Below are positions 1 to 6,922 of a stretch of DNA of 64,000 nt, piece by piece. The translations under genes were made by a program, and so were the position numbers. The first letter of the stretch is position 1. Every line of letters begins with the position of its first letter. Location of the stretch: the NCBI GenBank assembly GCA_963663945.1, contig OY760687.1, forward strand, positions 1,550,001 through 1,614,000. The letters are read 5' to 3'. Source of the DNA: Bin87 sp963663945 (GTDB lineage: Bacteria > Chloroflexota > Dehalococcoidia > Lucifugimonadales > UBA3495). The notes under the pieces are model-generated. The model saw only the letters and a program-made list of their open reading frames with translations. It had not been told where the DNA came from and made no database searches.

Positions 1-1
1 C

Positions 2-394
2 GCCGACCTCGCCGACCGGTTGGTGGAGTTCCTACCGGAACAAGAAGAAAGCGATCCTCCGCTCATCATCGGCCAGGTGCTGGACGACTTTATCGACCAG
101 TCCGGCGCCATGCCTGAAAATCTGCGCGAGGAAGACGCCCACGCCGTAATCTGCCAGATGCAGATGGCGGTCACCCTGGCTTACCAGTTGGGTCGGCTCG
201 AATCCCGCTCCCCGGAAATGGTGCGCCGGTTCATCCTCGAGGCCATCGAAAAGTGGGAGGCAAAGCCCCTTTCCGATTCGCTCGACTTCGTTGAAACCGA
301 TTTTCGCAAGCCCAAGGAACTGGTGCTGCCCCGCCTGCGTCGCTGGTGGCAGGAAAACCTTGCTGCGGAAGACTATTACTGGGACGAAGATTAA
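2..394 (+). CDS. Uncharacterised protein, 5' end outside the window
   Basis: The reading frame is open from the left edge (ADLADRLVEF...) to a TAA, so the gene very probably begins upstream. The first start-like codon inside the window is TTG at 20 and has no convincing ribosome binding site. The visible 130 residues are acidic and mostly helical in character, with no membrane segment. The C-terminus is rich in aromatic and acidic residues (RRWWQENLAAEDYYWDED). I recognise no family. The amidohydrolase gene follows on the same strand after about 100 bases. Confidence 0.6.
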   Translation, partial: ADLADRLVEFLPEQEESDPPLIIGQVLDDFIDQSGAMPENLREEDAHAVICQMQMAVTLAYQLGRLESRSPEMVRRFILEAIEKWEAKPLSDSLDFVETDFRKPKELVLPRLRRWWQENLAAEDYYWDED

Positions 395-492
395 ATCCCG
401 GCCAGCAGGTTTCTGGGGCGCGGTTCGAGCGTTGTGCGCTCCCGTAGTTCGCCTAGCCTCGCGTCGAACGTTGATTGGAGGGAACCAATCCG

Positions 493-1671
493 ATGACCAC
501 CGCCACCTATGACCTGGTGCTGTCGGGCGGCAACCTGCTGGACCCGGCCCAGGGCATCAACGACGAACCCCGCGACATCGCCTTCAAAGACGGCAAGGTC
601 GCCGCAATTGCTGGTCACATCGACCCGGCCTCCGCTGCGCTGGTCATGGACGTCAGCGGGAAATTGATCACCCCCGGCCTCATCGACCTCCACGGCCATT
701 TCTATCACGGAGGCAGCGGCAGCGCCGTTCACGCCGACCAGACCTGCCTGGGCAGTGGCGTGACCACCGGCGTCGATGCGGGTTCTGCCGGTTTCCTCAA
801 CTACGGCGCCATGCGCGACTACGTGTTCCCCGCGCACCGCACCCGTCTGCTCGCCTTCCTGCACATCGGCGCAGTCGGTTTGGCGGCCAATCGTGTGCTC
901 GGCGGCGGCCTCCACGACATGCGCATCATCGACGTCGAACAGACCGTCCAGGCCATCAAGGAAAACCCCGAGTTCGTCTTCGGGGTCAAGGTCCGCATGC
1001 ATTACGACGCCGTGGCCCGGTGGAACGCCCACGAGGCCATGGCCCGAGCCCGCGAAGCCGCCAGTGAGGCCGGAGTCCGCCTCATGGTGCACGTCAGCGG
1101 GACGCCCATACCCCTGCCGGACGTCCTTGAACACCTCGGCCCCGGCGACATCTCCACCCACGCCTTCAACGGCTTCCCGGAAAATATGCTGGACAACTCC
1201 GGCAAGATCCGCCCTGAGGTCCGCGACGCCGCCGACCGCGGAGTCATCATGGACGTCGGGCACGCCGGCATCCATTGCGACGTCGAGGTGGTGAAAGCGG
1301 CTATGGATCAGGGTGTCATCCCCGACACCATCAGCACCGACGTGCACATCGCGCCGCCCGGCCGCATCGTCTACCTGATGAACGACCTCGTCAGCAAGTT
1401 CCATGCCCTGGGCATGCCGCTCGCCGACGCCATAACCGCCAGCACCAGCCGTCCCGCCGAGATTCTGGGTCTTCAGGACAGCATCGGTTCGCTGGCCGTA
1501 GGCATGGAAGGTGACGCTGCAGTCTGGGAAAAGCGGCAGGGTCGGTTCGTTTGGCACGATATGGCCGGTCACAACGTCGACGGCGCCCTGCGCCTCGACA
1601 CTTTTGCCACTATCAAGGGAGGGGCAGCCGCCTGGCGCGAGGGTCGCCTTTTGCAGATGGGCGAGTGTTAG
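493..1671 (+). CDS. Amidohydrolase/deacetylase-type metallohydrolase
   Basis: This 392-residue cytoplasmic protein belongs to the amidohydrolase superfamily, closest in pattern to the dihydroorotase-like/deacetylase group (COG3964 type). An N-terminal beta-sandwich strand set (YDLVLSGGNLLDP) leads into the metal site. Visible ligands are H67 and H69 in DLHGH, probable carboxylated K166 in FGVKVRMH, H200 in MVHVSG, H223 in STHAFNG and D283 in STDVHI. The ATG at 493 is chosen because GGAGG lies 11 bases upstream; a TTG at 475 in the same frame lies before that site. The substrate is unknown: cyclic amides, N-acyl amino acids or related C-N bonds are all possible. Confidence 0.85.
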   Translation: MTTATYDLVLSGGNLLDPAQGINDEPRDIAFKDGKVAAIAGHIDPASAALVMDVSGKLITPGLIDLHGHFYHGGSGSAVHADQTCLGSGVTTGVDAGSAGFLNYGAMRDYVFPAHRTRLLAFLHIGAVGLAANRVLGGGLHDMRIIDVEQTVQAIKENPEFVFGVKVRMHYDAVARWNAHEAMARAREAASEAGVRLMVHVSGTPIPLPDVLEHLGPGDISTHAFNGFPENMLDNSGKIRPEVRDAADRGVIMDVGHAGIHCDVEVVKAAMDQGVIPDTISTDVHIAPPGRIVYLMNDLVSKFHALGMPLADAITASTSRPAEILGLQDSIGSLAVGMEGDAAVWEKRQGRFVWHDMAGHNVDGALRLDTFATIKGGAAAWREGRLLQMGEC

Positions 1672-1866
1672 ACCAGGCCGTGCCCGGCGGATGGTAGTGC
1701 CGTCTCAGATCTGCGGCTTCCGACCGCTGGTGATCCGAACCAGACCAGGACAGTTATCCGGTTTGGACATCCGGTGTTCCGCTCGTTTGGATCTCGTGCG
1801 CCCTCAGCCCTTGGAATGCCGTTTCCTTGACGCTGCGATACCCGACTGATACGGTGAGGACACGTT

Positions 1867-2760
1867 ATGCGCATTGGTGAATTTGACATCGCGGAACCAC
1901 TGCCGGAGTTGCACGAGCCCCACATGCTGGCCGTGCTTCGCCCGTGGATCGACGTCGGAAACGTGGGCAGCCTGTCACTTGGCAGGATTGAGCGTCACCT
2001 GCGCAGCCAGGAACTCGGCCGCCTCTACCGGCCCGGTCGTTATTACGATTTCACCCGTTATCGCCCGCGGTCCTACCTCGTCAACGGCCGCCGGGAAGTC
2101 ACGGTCCCGAATACGATCATCCGCTACGCCAACCCGGAAGATGGGCCGCACTTGCTCACTGCCCACCTCCTGGAGCCGCACCTGTACGGAGAGGACTATT
2201 CCGACGCGCTCCTGGAGATCATCAACCACTTCGGCGTGAAGCAATACTCCCTCATCGGCGGCATGTACGACATGGTCCCCCACACCCGCCCGCTGGTGGT
2301 TTCGGGCTTGGGTACTGGCGACAACGTGGAGCGCGATTACCAGATCGCAAACGCTCGCGCCAGCAGTTACGAGGGTCCCACCACCATCACCTACACCGTG
2401 AGCCAGACCGCGGCCCAAACGGGAGTCGAGACCCGCGCCTTCGTCGTGCACCTTCCCCAGTACTTGACCGTGGATGACGATCACCAGGGCGCGGCCCGAA
2501 TGATGGACCTGTTGTGCCGCCTGTACAACCTGCCTGACTATATTGCTCAGACTGAACGCGGCCAGAAGCAGTACGACGAACTCACTCCCAATGATGGGCA
2601 GATCCCCACCGGCGACACCCTCGCGCGCATTGAAGAGATGTACGACAGCGAGTACGGAAGCGAGGAGCCGACCGAGCCAACCACGCCGCTGCCGTCCAGC
2701 ATTGAAGAATTCCTCCAGGGTCTGGGCGCGGATCTCGGTGACGACGAGGAAAACCGCTAG
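1867..2760 (+). CDS. PAC2 family protein
   Basis: This 297-residue soluble protein resembles the PAC2 (proteasome assembly chaperone 2-like) superfamily, seen in actinobacteria and archaea and occasionally in Chloroflexota. Supporting features are the central pattern NHFGVKQYSLIGGMYDMVPHTRP, the following glycine-rich VSGLGTG segment, and the late helical region LLCRLYNLPDY. The C-terminal 60 residues are acidic and low in complexity (EEPTEPTTP, GADLGDDEENR). GAGGA lies about 8 bases before the ATG. The exact role in bacteria is poorly defined. An M20 hydrolase follows after 31 bases. Confidence 0.7.
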   Translation: MRIGEFDIAEPLPELHEPHMLAVLRPWIDVGNVGSLSLGRIERHLRSQELGRLYRPGRYYDFTRYRPRSYLVNGRREVTVPNTIIRYANPEDGPHLLTAHLLEPHLYGEDYSDALLEIINHFGVKQYSLIGGMYDMVPHTRPLVVSGLGTGDNVERDYQIANARASSYEGPTTITYTVSQTAAQTGVETRAFVVHLPQYLTVDDDHQGAARMMDLLCRLYNLPDYIAQTERGQKQYDELTPNDGQIPTGDTLARIEEMYDSEYGSEEPTEPTTPLPSSIEEFLQGLGADLGDDEENR

Positions 2761-2791
2761 CCCCTTCCACTGTGTCGGGACTGTTTGACCA

Positions 2792-4123
2792 ATGGTTGCC
2801 GCATCGGGTTCCACCGGCGTCCGAACGCCTGTAGCCGAGCTTCTCCAGAAGCTCATCCGCTTCGACACCACCAACCCGCCCGGCAACGAAACCGGCTGCG
2901 CCGCCTATTGCCGCGACGTGCTTGCTGAGGCTGGCGTCTTCGCCGAGCTTTTGGGAGACGATCCCGACCGCCTCAATGTCGTCAGTCGCCTGCCTGGCCG
3001 TGGCGACGCCCCGCCGCTGCTGCTCTACGGCCACATCGACGTGGTACCCACTGCCGCGCAACCCTGGGACGTTCCTCCTTTCGAGGGCCGCCTCCAGGAC
3101 GAGTACGTCTGGGGCCGCGGCGCGCTGGACATGAAAGGCGGTGTCGCCATGATGATGGACGCCTTCATCCGCGCTCACCAGGAGGGAACCAGCCTCCCCG
3201 GCGACGTGATCCTCGCGCTGGTCAGCGACGAGGAAGCCGGCGGCAACACCGGCGCTGCCTGGCTTGTTCGAACCCATCCTGAGATGTTCGATGGGGCCCG
3301 CTATGCCGTGGGCGAGTTTGGCGGCTTCAGCAAGACCTACCGGGGTCGCAAGTTCTACATGGTCCAGGTCGCCGAGAAACAGGGTTGCCGCGTGCAGGCC
3401 GTGGCCCGTGGCCCCGGCGGACACGGATCTCTCGTGCACCACGATACCGCTCCCACTCGCATGTCCCAGTTCCTGGTCAAGCTCGACCGCACTCCGTTGC
3501 CCTTCCATGTCCATCCCGTCACTCGCATGATGATCGAGGCCATGGCCGGTCGCCTGCCCCTGGCCGACGGAGCGTTTTTGCGGTTGCTTCTGAATCCTGC
3601 CTTCACCGGCCGGATGCTGCGTCGCATGGGAACCGTGGGACGCGAGATGGAGCCCCTGTTCCGCCACACCGCCAACGCAACGGTCATCGCCGGCGGCGAA
3701 AAGACCAACGTCATCCCCAGCGAGGTGACCGTCACCCTCGACTGCCGGATGCTTCCCGGTTACGACGCCGAGGACCTGCTAGGCGAACTGCAGCACATCG
3801 CCGGCCCCGACATCGAACTCCAGGCCATCCGCTTCGAGCCCAAACCGTGGGTCCTGAACATGGGTCTGTTCGACACCCTGTCCGACATTATTCAGGAACA
3901 GGACCCGGAAGGAGTCTCCGTGCCCATGCTCATGCCGGCTGGAACCGACGGCCGCCATTTCGCGACCCTGGGAATTCAGACCTACGGGTGGATGCCCATG
4001 AACCTGCCCGCCGACTTCGACTTTCTCAAGACTATCCATGCGGCCAACGAGCGGGTGCCTGTCTCCGCGCTGGAGTTCGGATCCGAAGCCCTGTTCCAGT
4101 TGCTGCAGCGCTTCCACGACTGA
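2792..4123 (+). CDS. M20 family metallopeptidase (ArgE/DapE-like)
   Basis: This is a 443-residue zinc-dependent amidohydrolase of the M20/M25/M40 group, which cleaves N-acyl or peptide bonds of amino-acid derivatives in the cytosol. Metal and catalytic residues are visible: H81 and D83 in GHIDVVP, D113 in GALDMKGG, E147-E148 in SDEEAGG, and a late histidine in AGTDGRHF. The lid/dimerisation domain covers roughly residues 200-330 (RGPGGHGSLVHHDTAP). The length is typical. The stop is only two bases before the next start, so the lipoprotein gene is probably cotranscribed. The substrate cannot be fixed: succinyl-diaminopimelate, acetylornithine and dipeptides are all possible. Confidence 0.88.
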   Translation: MVAASGSTGVRTPVAELLQKLIRFDTTNPPGNETGCAAYCRDVLAEAGVFAELLGDDPDRLNVVSRLPGRGDAPPLLLYGHIDVVPTAAQPWDVPPFEGRLQDEYVWGRGALDMKGGVAMMMDAFIRAHQEGTSLPGDVILALVSDEEAGGNTGAAWLVRTHPEMFDGARYAVGEFGGFSKTYRGRKFYMVQVAEKQGCRVQAVARGPGGHGSLVHHDTAPTRMSQFLVKLDRTPLPFHVHPVTRMMIEAMAGRLPLADGAFLRLLLNPAFTGRMLRRMGTVGREMEPLFRHTANATVIAGGEKTNVIPSEVTVTLDCRMLPGYDAEDLLGELQHIAGPDIELQAIRFEPKPWVLNMGLFDTLSDIIQEQDPEGVSVPMLMPAGTDGRHFATLGIQTYGWMPMNLPADFDFLKTIHAANERVPVSALEFGSEALFQLLQRFHD

Positions 4124-4125
4124 CC

Positions 4126-4905
4126 GTGCGCTTCCCGTGGCTGCTCCGCGGGTTTTCCGTCGCGGCGGCTTTGGCGATCATCGCCTGCGTCGCTGATCCG
4201 ATTACCCCGGTTCCCGCCGCGCCGTCCGCCTCCGAGACCCCCACCGACGCATCAGCGCCTCGGGTGGCCCCCACCGTCGCGGCCCAACCCACTTCCCAGG
4301 CGACCTCCCTGCCCACGCCTGCTTCAACCATCGTGGTGGCGCCACTGCCGACAACTCGCGCACCCGCGCTGCCGGCGTCTACGCCCACCCGTGGCTCACC
4401 ACCGACGCCTGTCCTGCCGCAAGCAGCGGAGCCGACCCCTGTCCTGATCCGCTTACGCGATAACCTGGATGACCCCTTGGGCTATTGCATCGATGTGCGT
4501 GGCTTCGGCGCCGGCATACGACTTGACGCCGACCTGCAGGCCCATAGCTGCAAATCCAGTACGGCGGACGACCAGTCCTTCACCATGGTGACCGACCCAC
4601 CGGGCGGAAGCATCCTCCTGGTCCAGTATGACGTCTGTCTCGCCGTAATTGATGCGGAGCTGGGCGCATCCATCTTTCTGCGCCCTTGCGATCACGGGCC
4701 GGCATCCCGGGTCCTTGAGTGGCTTGACGATGGGCGGCTGCGTTTGCTCGTGGAGCCGGATGCTTCGCAGGCTCAGTTGTGCGTCGGCGTTGCCGATGGC
4801 GATGGCGAGCCGGCCGGAGGCCGCAACCACCTGCGCCGCGATCTGCTCCTCGTCGATTGCCAGGAAGCGGACCCAGCGCTCATCAGGTGGGACCCGAAAA
4901 AATAG
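4126..4905 (+). CDS. Predicted lipoprotein with a Pro/Thr/Ala-rich linker and a lectin-like domain
   Basis: This is a 259-residue exported protein. I chose the GTG at 4126, two bases after the M20 stop, because it gives a basic N-terminus (VRFPWLLRGF), a hydrophobic core and a lipobox IIAC around residue 20. Residues about 22-110 form a low-complexity Pro/Thr/Ala/Ser linker typical of surface-anchored proteins. Residues 115-259 form a compact cysteine-containing domain (YCIDVRG, VCLAV, FLRPCDHG, LCVGVADG). Its spacing recalls a ricin B-like beta-trefoil, but the QxW motifs are not clear, so that fold is a guess. The reading frame is open a long way upstream inside the M20 gene; that part is a shadow. 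Confidence 0.65.
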   Translation: MRFPWLLRGFSVAAALAIIACVADPITPVPAAPSASETPTDASAPRVAPTVAAQPTSQATSLPTPASTIVVAPLPTTRAPALPASTPTRGSPPTPVLPQAAEPTPVLIRLRDNLDDPLGYCIDVRGFGAGIRLDADLQAHSCKSSTADDQSFTMVTDPPGGSILLVQYDVCLAVIDAELGASIFLRPCDHGPASRVLEWLDDGRLRLLVEPDASQAQLCVGVADGDGEPAGGRNHLRRDLLLVDCQEADPALIRWDPKK

Positions 4906-4932
4906 CAGGGGCGAATGATCATTCGCCCCTGC
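4905..4932 (-). terminator. Strong palindromic terminator between convergent genes
   Basis: A perfect 14-bp palindrome (GCAGGGGCGAATGA followed directly by its reverse complement) starts in the stop codon of the lipoprotein gene. On the minus strand it lies about 28 bases after the rplT stop and is followed by TATTTTTTC, the form of an intrinsic terminator ending the infC-rpmI-rplT operon. The same palindrome recurs at 36315-36342 with one compensatory pair change, so it is also a member of a dispersed repeat. Confidence 0.8.
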
Positions 4933-4960
4933 CTCTATGATCCGGTGCCGCTAGATCGGG

Positions 4961-5326
4961 TTACACGGTTGCCGCCGTCGCTCCCTTGGCTACTTCGATC
5001 AGTCGTTCGAACGCGTCCGGATCCCGAACCGCCATGTCCGCGAGCATCTTGCGGTCGATCTCTATGCCGGCCACAGTCAGCCCGTGCATGAACTGGCTGT
5101 AGGTCATGTCATGCTGGCGGCAGGCCGCCCCGATGCGGATGATCCACAGTCGCCGGAATTCGCCCTTGCGCTGCCGGCGGTGGCGGTACGCGTGGCTCCA
5201 CGCGTGCATCACCGCTTCTTTGGCCCACTTGTAGTTACGACCCGAGGACGCCTGGTAACCCTTGGCGGCTTTGAGGATCTTCTTGTGTCGGGCGCGTTTG
5301 GTTACGCCCCTTTTGACTCTTGGCAC
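4961..5326 (-). CDS. rplT: 50S ribosomal protein L20
   Basis: This 121-residue, highly basic protein binds 23S rRNA early in large-subunit assembly. The sequence is typical of L20 from its start (MPRVKRGVTKRARHKK) through GRNYKWAKEAV, HAYRHRRQRKGEFRRLWI and the C-terminal YSQFMHGL region. The start codon is GTG, preceded by a GGAGA-type site. It is the last gene of infC-rpmI-rplT; in many bacteria L20 represses this operon by binding its leader. A strong terminator follows. Confidence 0.97.
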   Translation of the reverse strand: MPRVKRGVTKRARHKKILKAAKGYQASSGRNYKWAKEAVMHAWSHAYRHRRQRKGEFRRLWIIRIGAACRQHDMTYSQFMHGLTVAGIEIDRKMLADMAVRDPDAFERLIEVAKGATAATV

Positions 5327-5344
5327 GGTTCAGGATTCTCCAGT

Positions 5345-5545
5345 CTATGCGTCGTAGGGTATCAGCCGGCTGAGACGCTTCACGTCCGCGTCGGCGAAGC
5401 CGACCTTCTGCGCGAATTTCCGCGTGACCTTCTTGGGTTTCTTCCGCCGGAGGTGGCTGCTCATCCGCTTGCGGCGGAGCAGCTTGCCAGTGCCCGTCAC
5501 GTGTATGCGGGCTTTGGCCCCTTTGTGGGTTTTCAGTTTGGGCAT
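5345..5545 (-). CDS. rpmI: 50S ribosomal protein L35
   Basis: This 66-residue, strongly basic protein has the family pattern MPKLKTHKGAKARI, then TGTGKLLRRK and SHLRRKKPKKVTRKF. It sits seven bases after infC and 18 bases before rplT, the conserved infC-rpmI-rplT order. The upstream binding site inside the end of infC is weak, which suggests translational coupling to infC. Confidence 0.97.
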   Translation of the reverse strand: MPKLKTHKGAKARIHVTGTGKLLRRKRMSSHLRRKKPKKVTRKFAQKVGFADADVKRLSRLIPYDA

Positions 5546-5551
5546 GTGCGA

Positions 5552-6106
5552 TTATTCCGTAGCTACTGCTTCCTTTCGTTCGTTGCGAGCTGTGATCGTC
5601 GGGTTGGGTATCAGGACCATGGACATGGCCCGCCCTTCCATTGACGGCTGCTGTTCCAGCCGAATGTCGTCCTTCATCTCTTCTGCTACGCGCTTCAACA
5701 ATGAAAGACCGTTCTGCTGGTGAACCGCCTCGCGTCCGCGGAACCGTACCGTCAGCTTGACCTTGTCGCCGTTGCCAATGAACTGGCGCACCTTGCGGAG
5801 CTTGGCGTCGAAGTCGTGAGTGCCGATGTTGGGACGGAACCGTACTTCCTTCAGCTCGTTGCTTTTCTGGGATTTGCGGGTCTCTCGTTCCTTCTTGGAC
5901 GTGAGATACCGGAGTTTTCCGTAGTCCAGCAGCCGTGCGACCGGCGGATCGGCGTTGGGCGCCACTTCCACCAGGTCAAGGTCATTCATCCGCGCCCTGG
6001 AGAGAGCGTCGGACACCGTCATCACGCCAAGCTGCTCGCCATCTTCTCCAATTACCCGTACCCGCGGGACGCGTATCTGTTCGTTGACCCTGTACTGCCT
6101 GGCTAT
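5552..6106 (-). CDS. infC: Translation initiation factor IF-3, predicted ATA start codon
   Basis: IF-3 binds the 30S subunit, prevents premature 50S joining and checks start-codon selection. The product begins (M)ARQYRVNEQIR. It shows the N-domain (residues 1-75), the basic linker (KKERETRKSQKS) and the C-domain (VRFRGREAVHQQNG...), 184 residues in total. No ATG, GTG or TTG lies in the right place. A perfect ten-base Shine-Dalgarno AAGGAGGTGA at 6111-6120 is followed, seven bases after GGAGG, by an in-frame ATA (6104-6106). An in-frame TTG at 6163 would put this site inside the coding region. Rare start codons in infC are known (ATT in E. coli) and allow IF-3 to repress its own synthesis. Confidence 0.93.
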   Translation of the reverse strand: MARQYRVNEQIRVPRVRVIGEDGEQLGVMTVSDALSRARMNDLDLVEVAPNADPPVARLLDYGKLRYLTSKKERETRKSQKSNELKEVRFRPNIGTHDFDAKLRKVRQFIGNGDKVKLTVRFRGREAVHQQNGLSLLKRVAEEMKDDIRLEQQPSMEGRAMSMVLIPNPTITARNERKEAVATE

Positions 6107-6110
6107 GGCG

Positions 6111-6120
6111 TCACCTCCTT
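6111..6120 (-). promoter_or_regulatory. Perfect Shine-Dalgarno deciding the infC ATA start
   Basis: Read on the minus strand the sequence is AAGGAGGTGA, a ten-base match to the 16S 3' end. Spacing from GGAGG to the ATA codon is seven bases. Such a strong site would compensate for a poor start codon. Confidence 0.85.
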
Positions 6121-6143
6121 GGTGGTGCGTAACGTATAAGGCT

Positions 6144-6161
6144 GGGACTGGAACCAGTCCC
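6144..6161 (-). promoter_or_regulatory. Leader hairpin of infC mRNA
   Basis: GGGACTGG and CCAGTCCC, separated by two bases, form a 7-8 bp hairpin between the predicted transcription start (about 6174) and the ribosome binding site. There is no T-run, so it is not a plain terminator. It may take part in autoregulation by IF-3 or L20, or simply stabilise the leader. Confidence 0.5.
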
Positions 6162-6180
6162 AACCGCTCATCATTGCACT

Positions 6181-6209
6181 ATTCTAGCGGCGGCCTACCG
6201 GGCAGTCAA
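6181..6209 (-). promoter_or_regulatory. Sigma-70-type promoter of infC-rpmI-rplT
   Basis: On the minus strand TTGACT (6204-6209) and TAGAAT (6181-6186) are separated by exactly 17 bases. This gives a leader of roughly 60 bases that contains the hairpin and the strong ribosome binding site. Confidence 0.75.
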
Positions 6210-6304
6210 CGGTTCGAAAAACGGTTTCGATCGATGCGGGCACTCACCTCGGCTTCCGTCATTCCAATTGCGGACGCGGATGGAGGCCCGGTCTCACGCC
6301 GAAA

Positions 6305-6922
6305 TCAGTCCGGCTCTTCATCCGTGTCTTCTTCGAACAGGTCGTCGTCATCGTCGTCGAGGTCGTCCTCGCCGAACAGGTCTTCGTCCTCATCGTCATC
6401 CGCGGCGAGCACTTCCAATATCCTGCTCAACTGCTCATCTTCGTCTGCTCCGGCGGCCGCCAACATTCGGGCGCCGTCGAGGGATTCTTCGGGTTCGGGC
6501 TCTTCGACGGGGATCGCCGCAAATCCGTAGAACACGTCGCTGTCCAGCACCCTGGCCAGTCCGCCCACGGTCAGTGTGATCGGGCGAATCGGCGACGACC
6601 ACTTTTCGGTCAATTCGGAGTGCAACGCGGACAGCGTCATCGGCTCGCCTCCCTGCAGCAGCAGTGTGCGGAACACGATCTCTTGCAGGGGCATAGAAGA
6701 CTGTATGAACTCGGTGTCTCCGGCGCAATGCGTCCTGATTTCCTTTACCAGGTCGGACGGATCCGCGATGTCCGACGGCATTTTGCCGAAGGATGGGCAC
6801 GCGGTGCTGAGACGGGCGAGGAGCAACGGAATCGGAGACCGGTTCAGTTCCTCCAGTCGTTCCAGGCTGAACCGGTATTCTGGTCCGGCCGATTTGCTAT
6901 TTCCCGTCACGGTTGTCGTCAT
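6305..6922 (-). CDS. Winged-helix-like protein with a long acidic tail, RNA polymerase delta-like layout
   Basis: This 205-residue protein has a probable helical/winged-helix segment at residues 75-135 (MPLQEIVFRTLLLQGGEPMT followed by LSALHSELTEKW and LARVLDSDVFYGF). A linker follows, then a C-terminal tail from about residue 174 made almost wholly of Asp and Glu. The helix-turn-helix plus acidic-tail layout recalls the HARE-HTH delta subunit (RpoE) of Firmicutes polymerase, but the primary sequence does not prove homology. Its ATG overlaps the moeA stop (ATGA), so it is translationally coupled to moeA. A basic-partner-binding or nucleic-acid-mimic role is an alternative. Confidence 0.6.
   Translation of the reverse strand: MTTTVTGNSKSAGPEYRFSLERLEELNRSPIPLLLARLSTACPSFGKMPSDIADPSDLVKEIRTHCAGDTEFIQSSMPLQEIVFRTLLLQGGEPMTLSALHSELTEKWSSPIRPITLTVGGLARVLDSDVFYGFAAIPVEEPEPEESLDGARMLAAAGADEDEQLSRILEVLAADDDEDEDLFGEDDLDDDDDDLFEEDTDEEPD

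Noticed and set aside
391..1572. Long minus-strand ORF opposite the amidohydrolase gene
   Set aside because: Antisense shadow caused by high GC third positions; its composition is dominated by Asp, Val, Gly and His, with no domain or binding site.
3385..4122. Long plus-strand ORF running through the M20 gene into the lipoprotein
   Set aside because: The first 245 codons are a shadow of the M20 gene, rich in Arg and Pro; only the part from GTG 4126 has a signal peptide and sensible composition.
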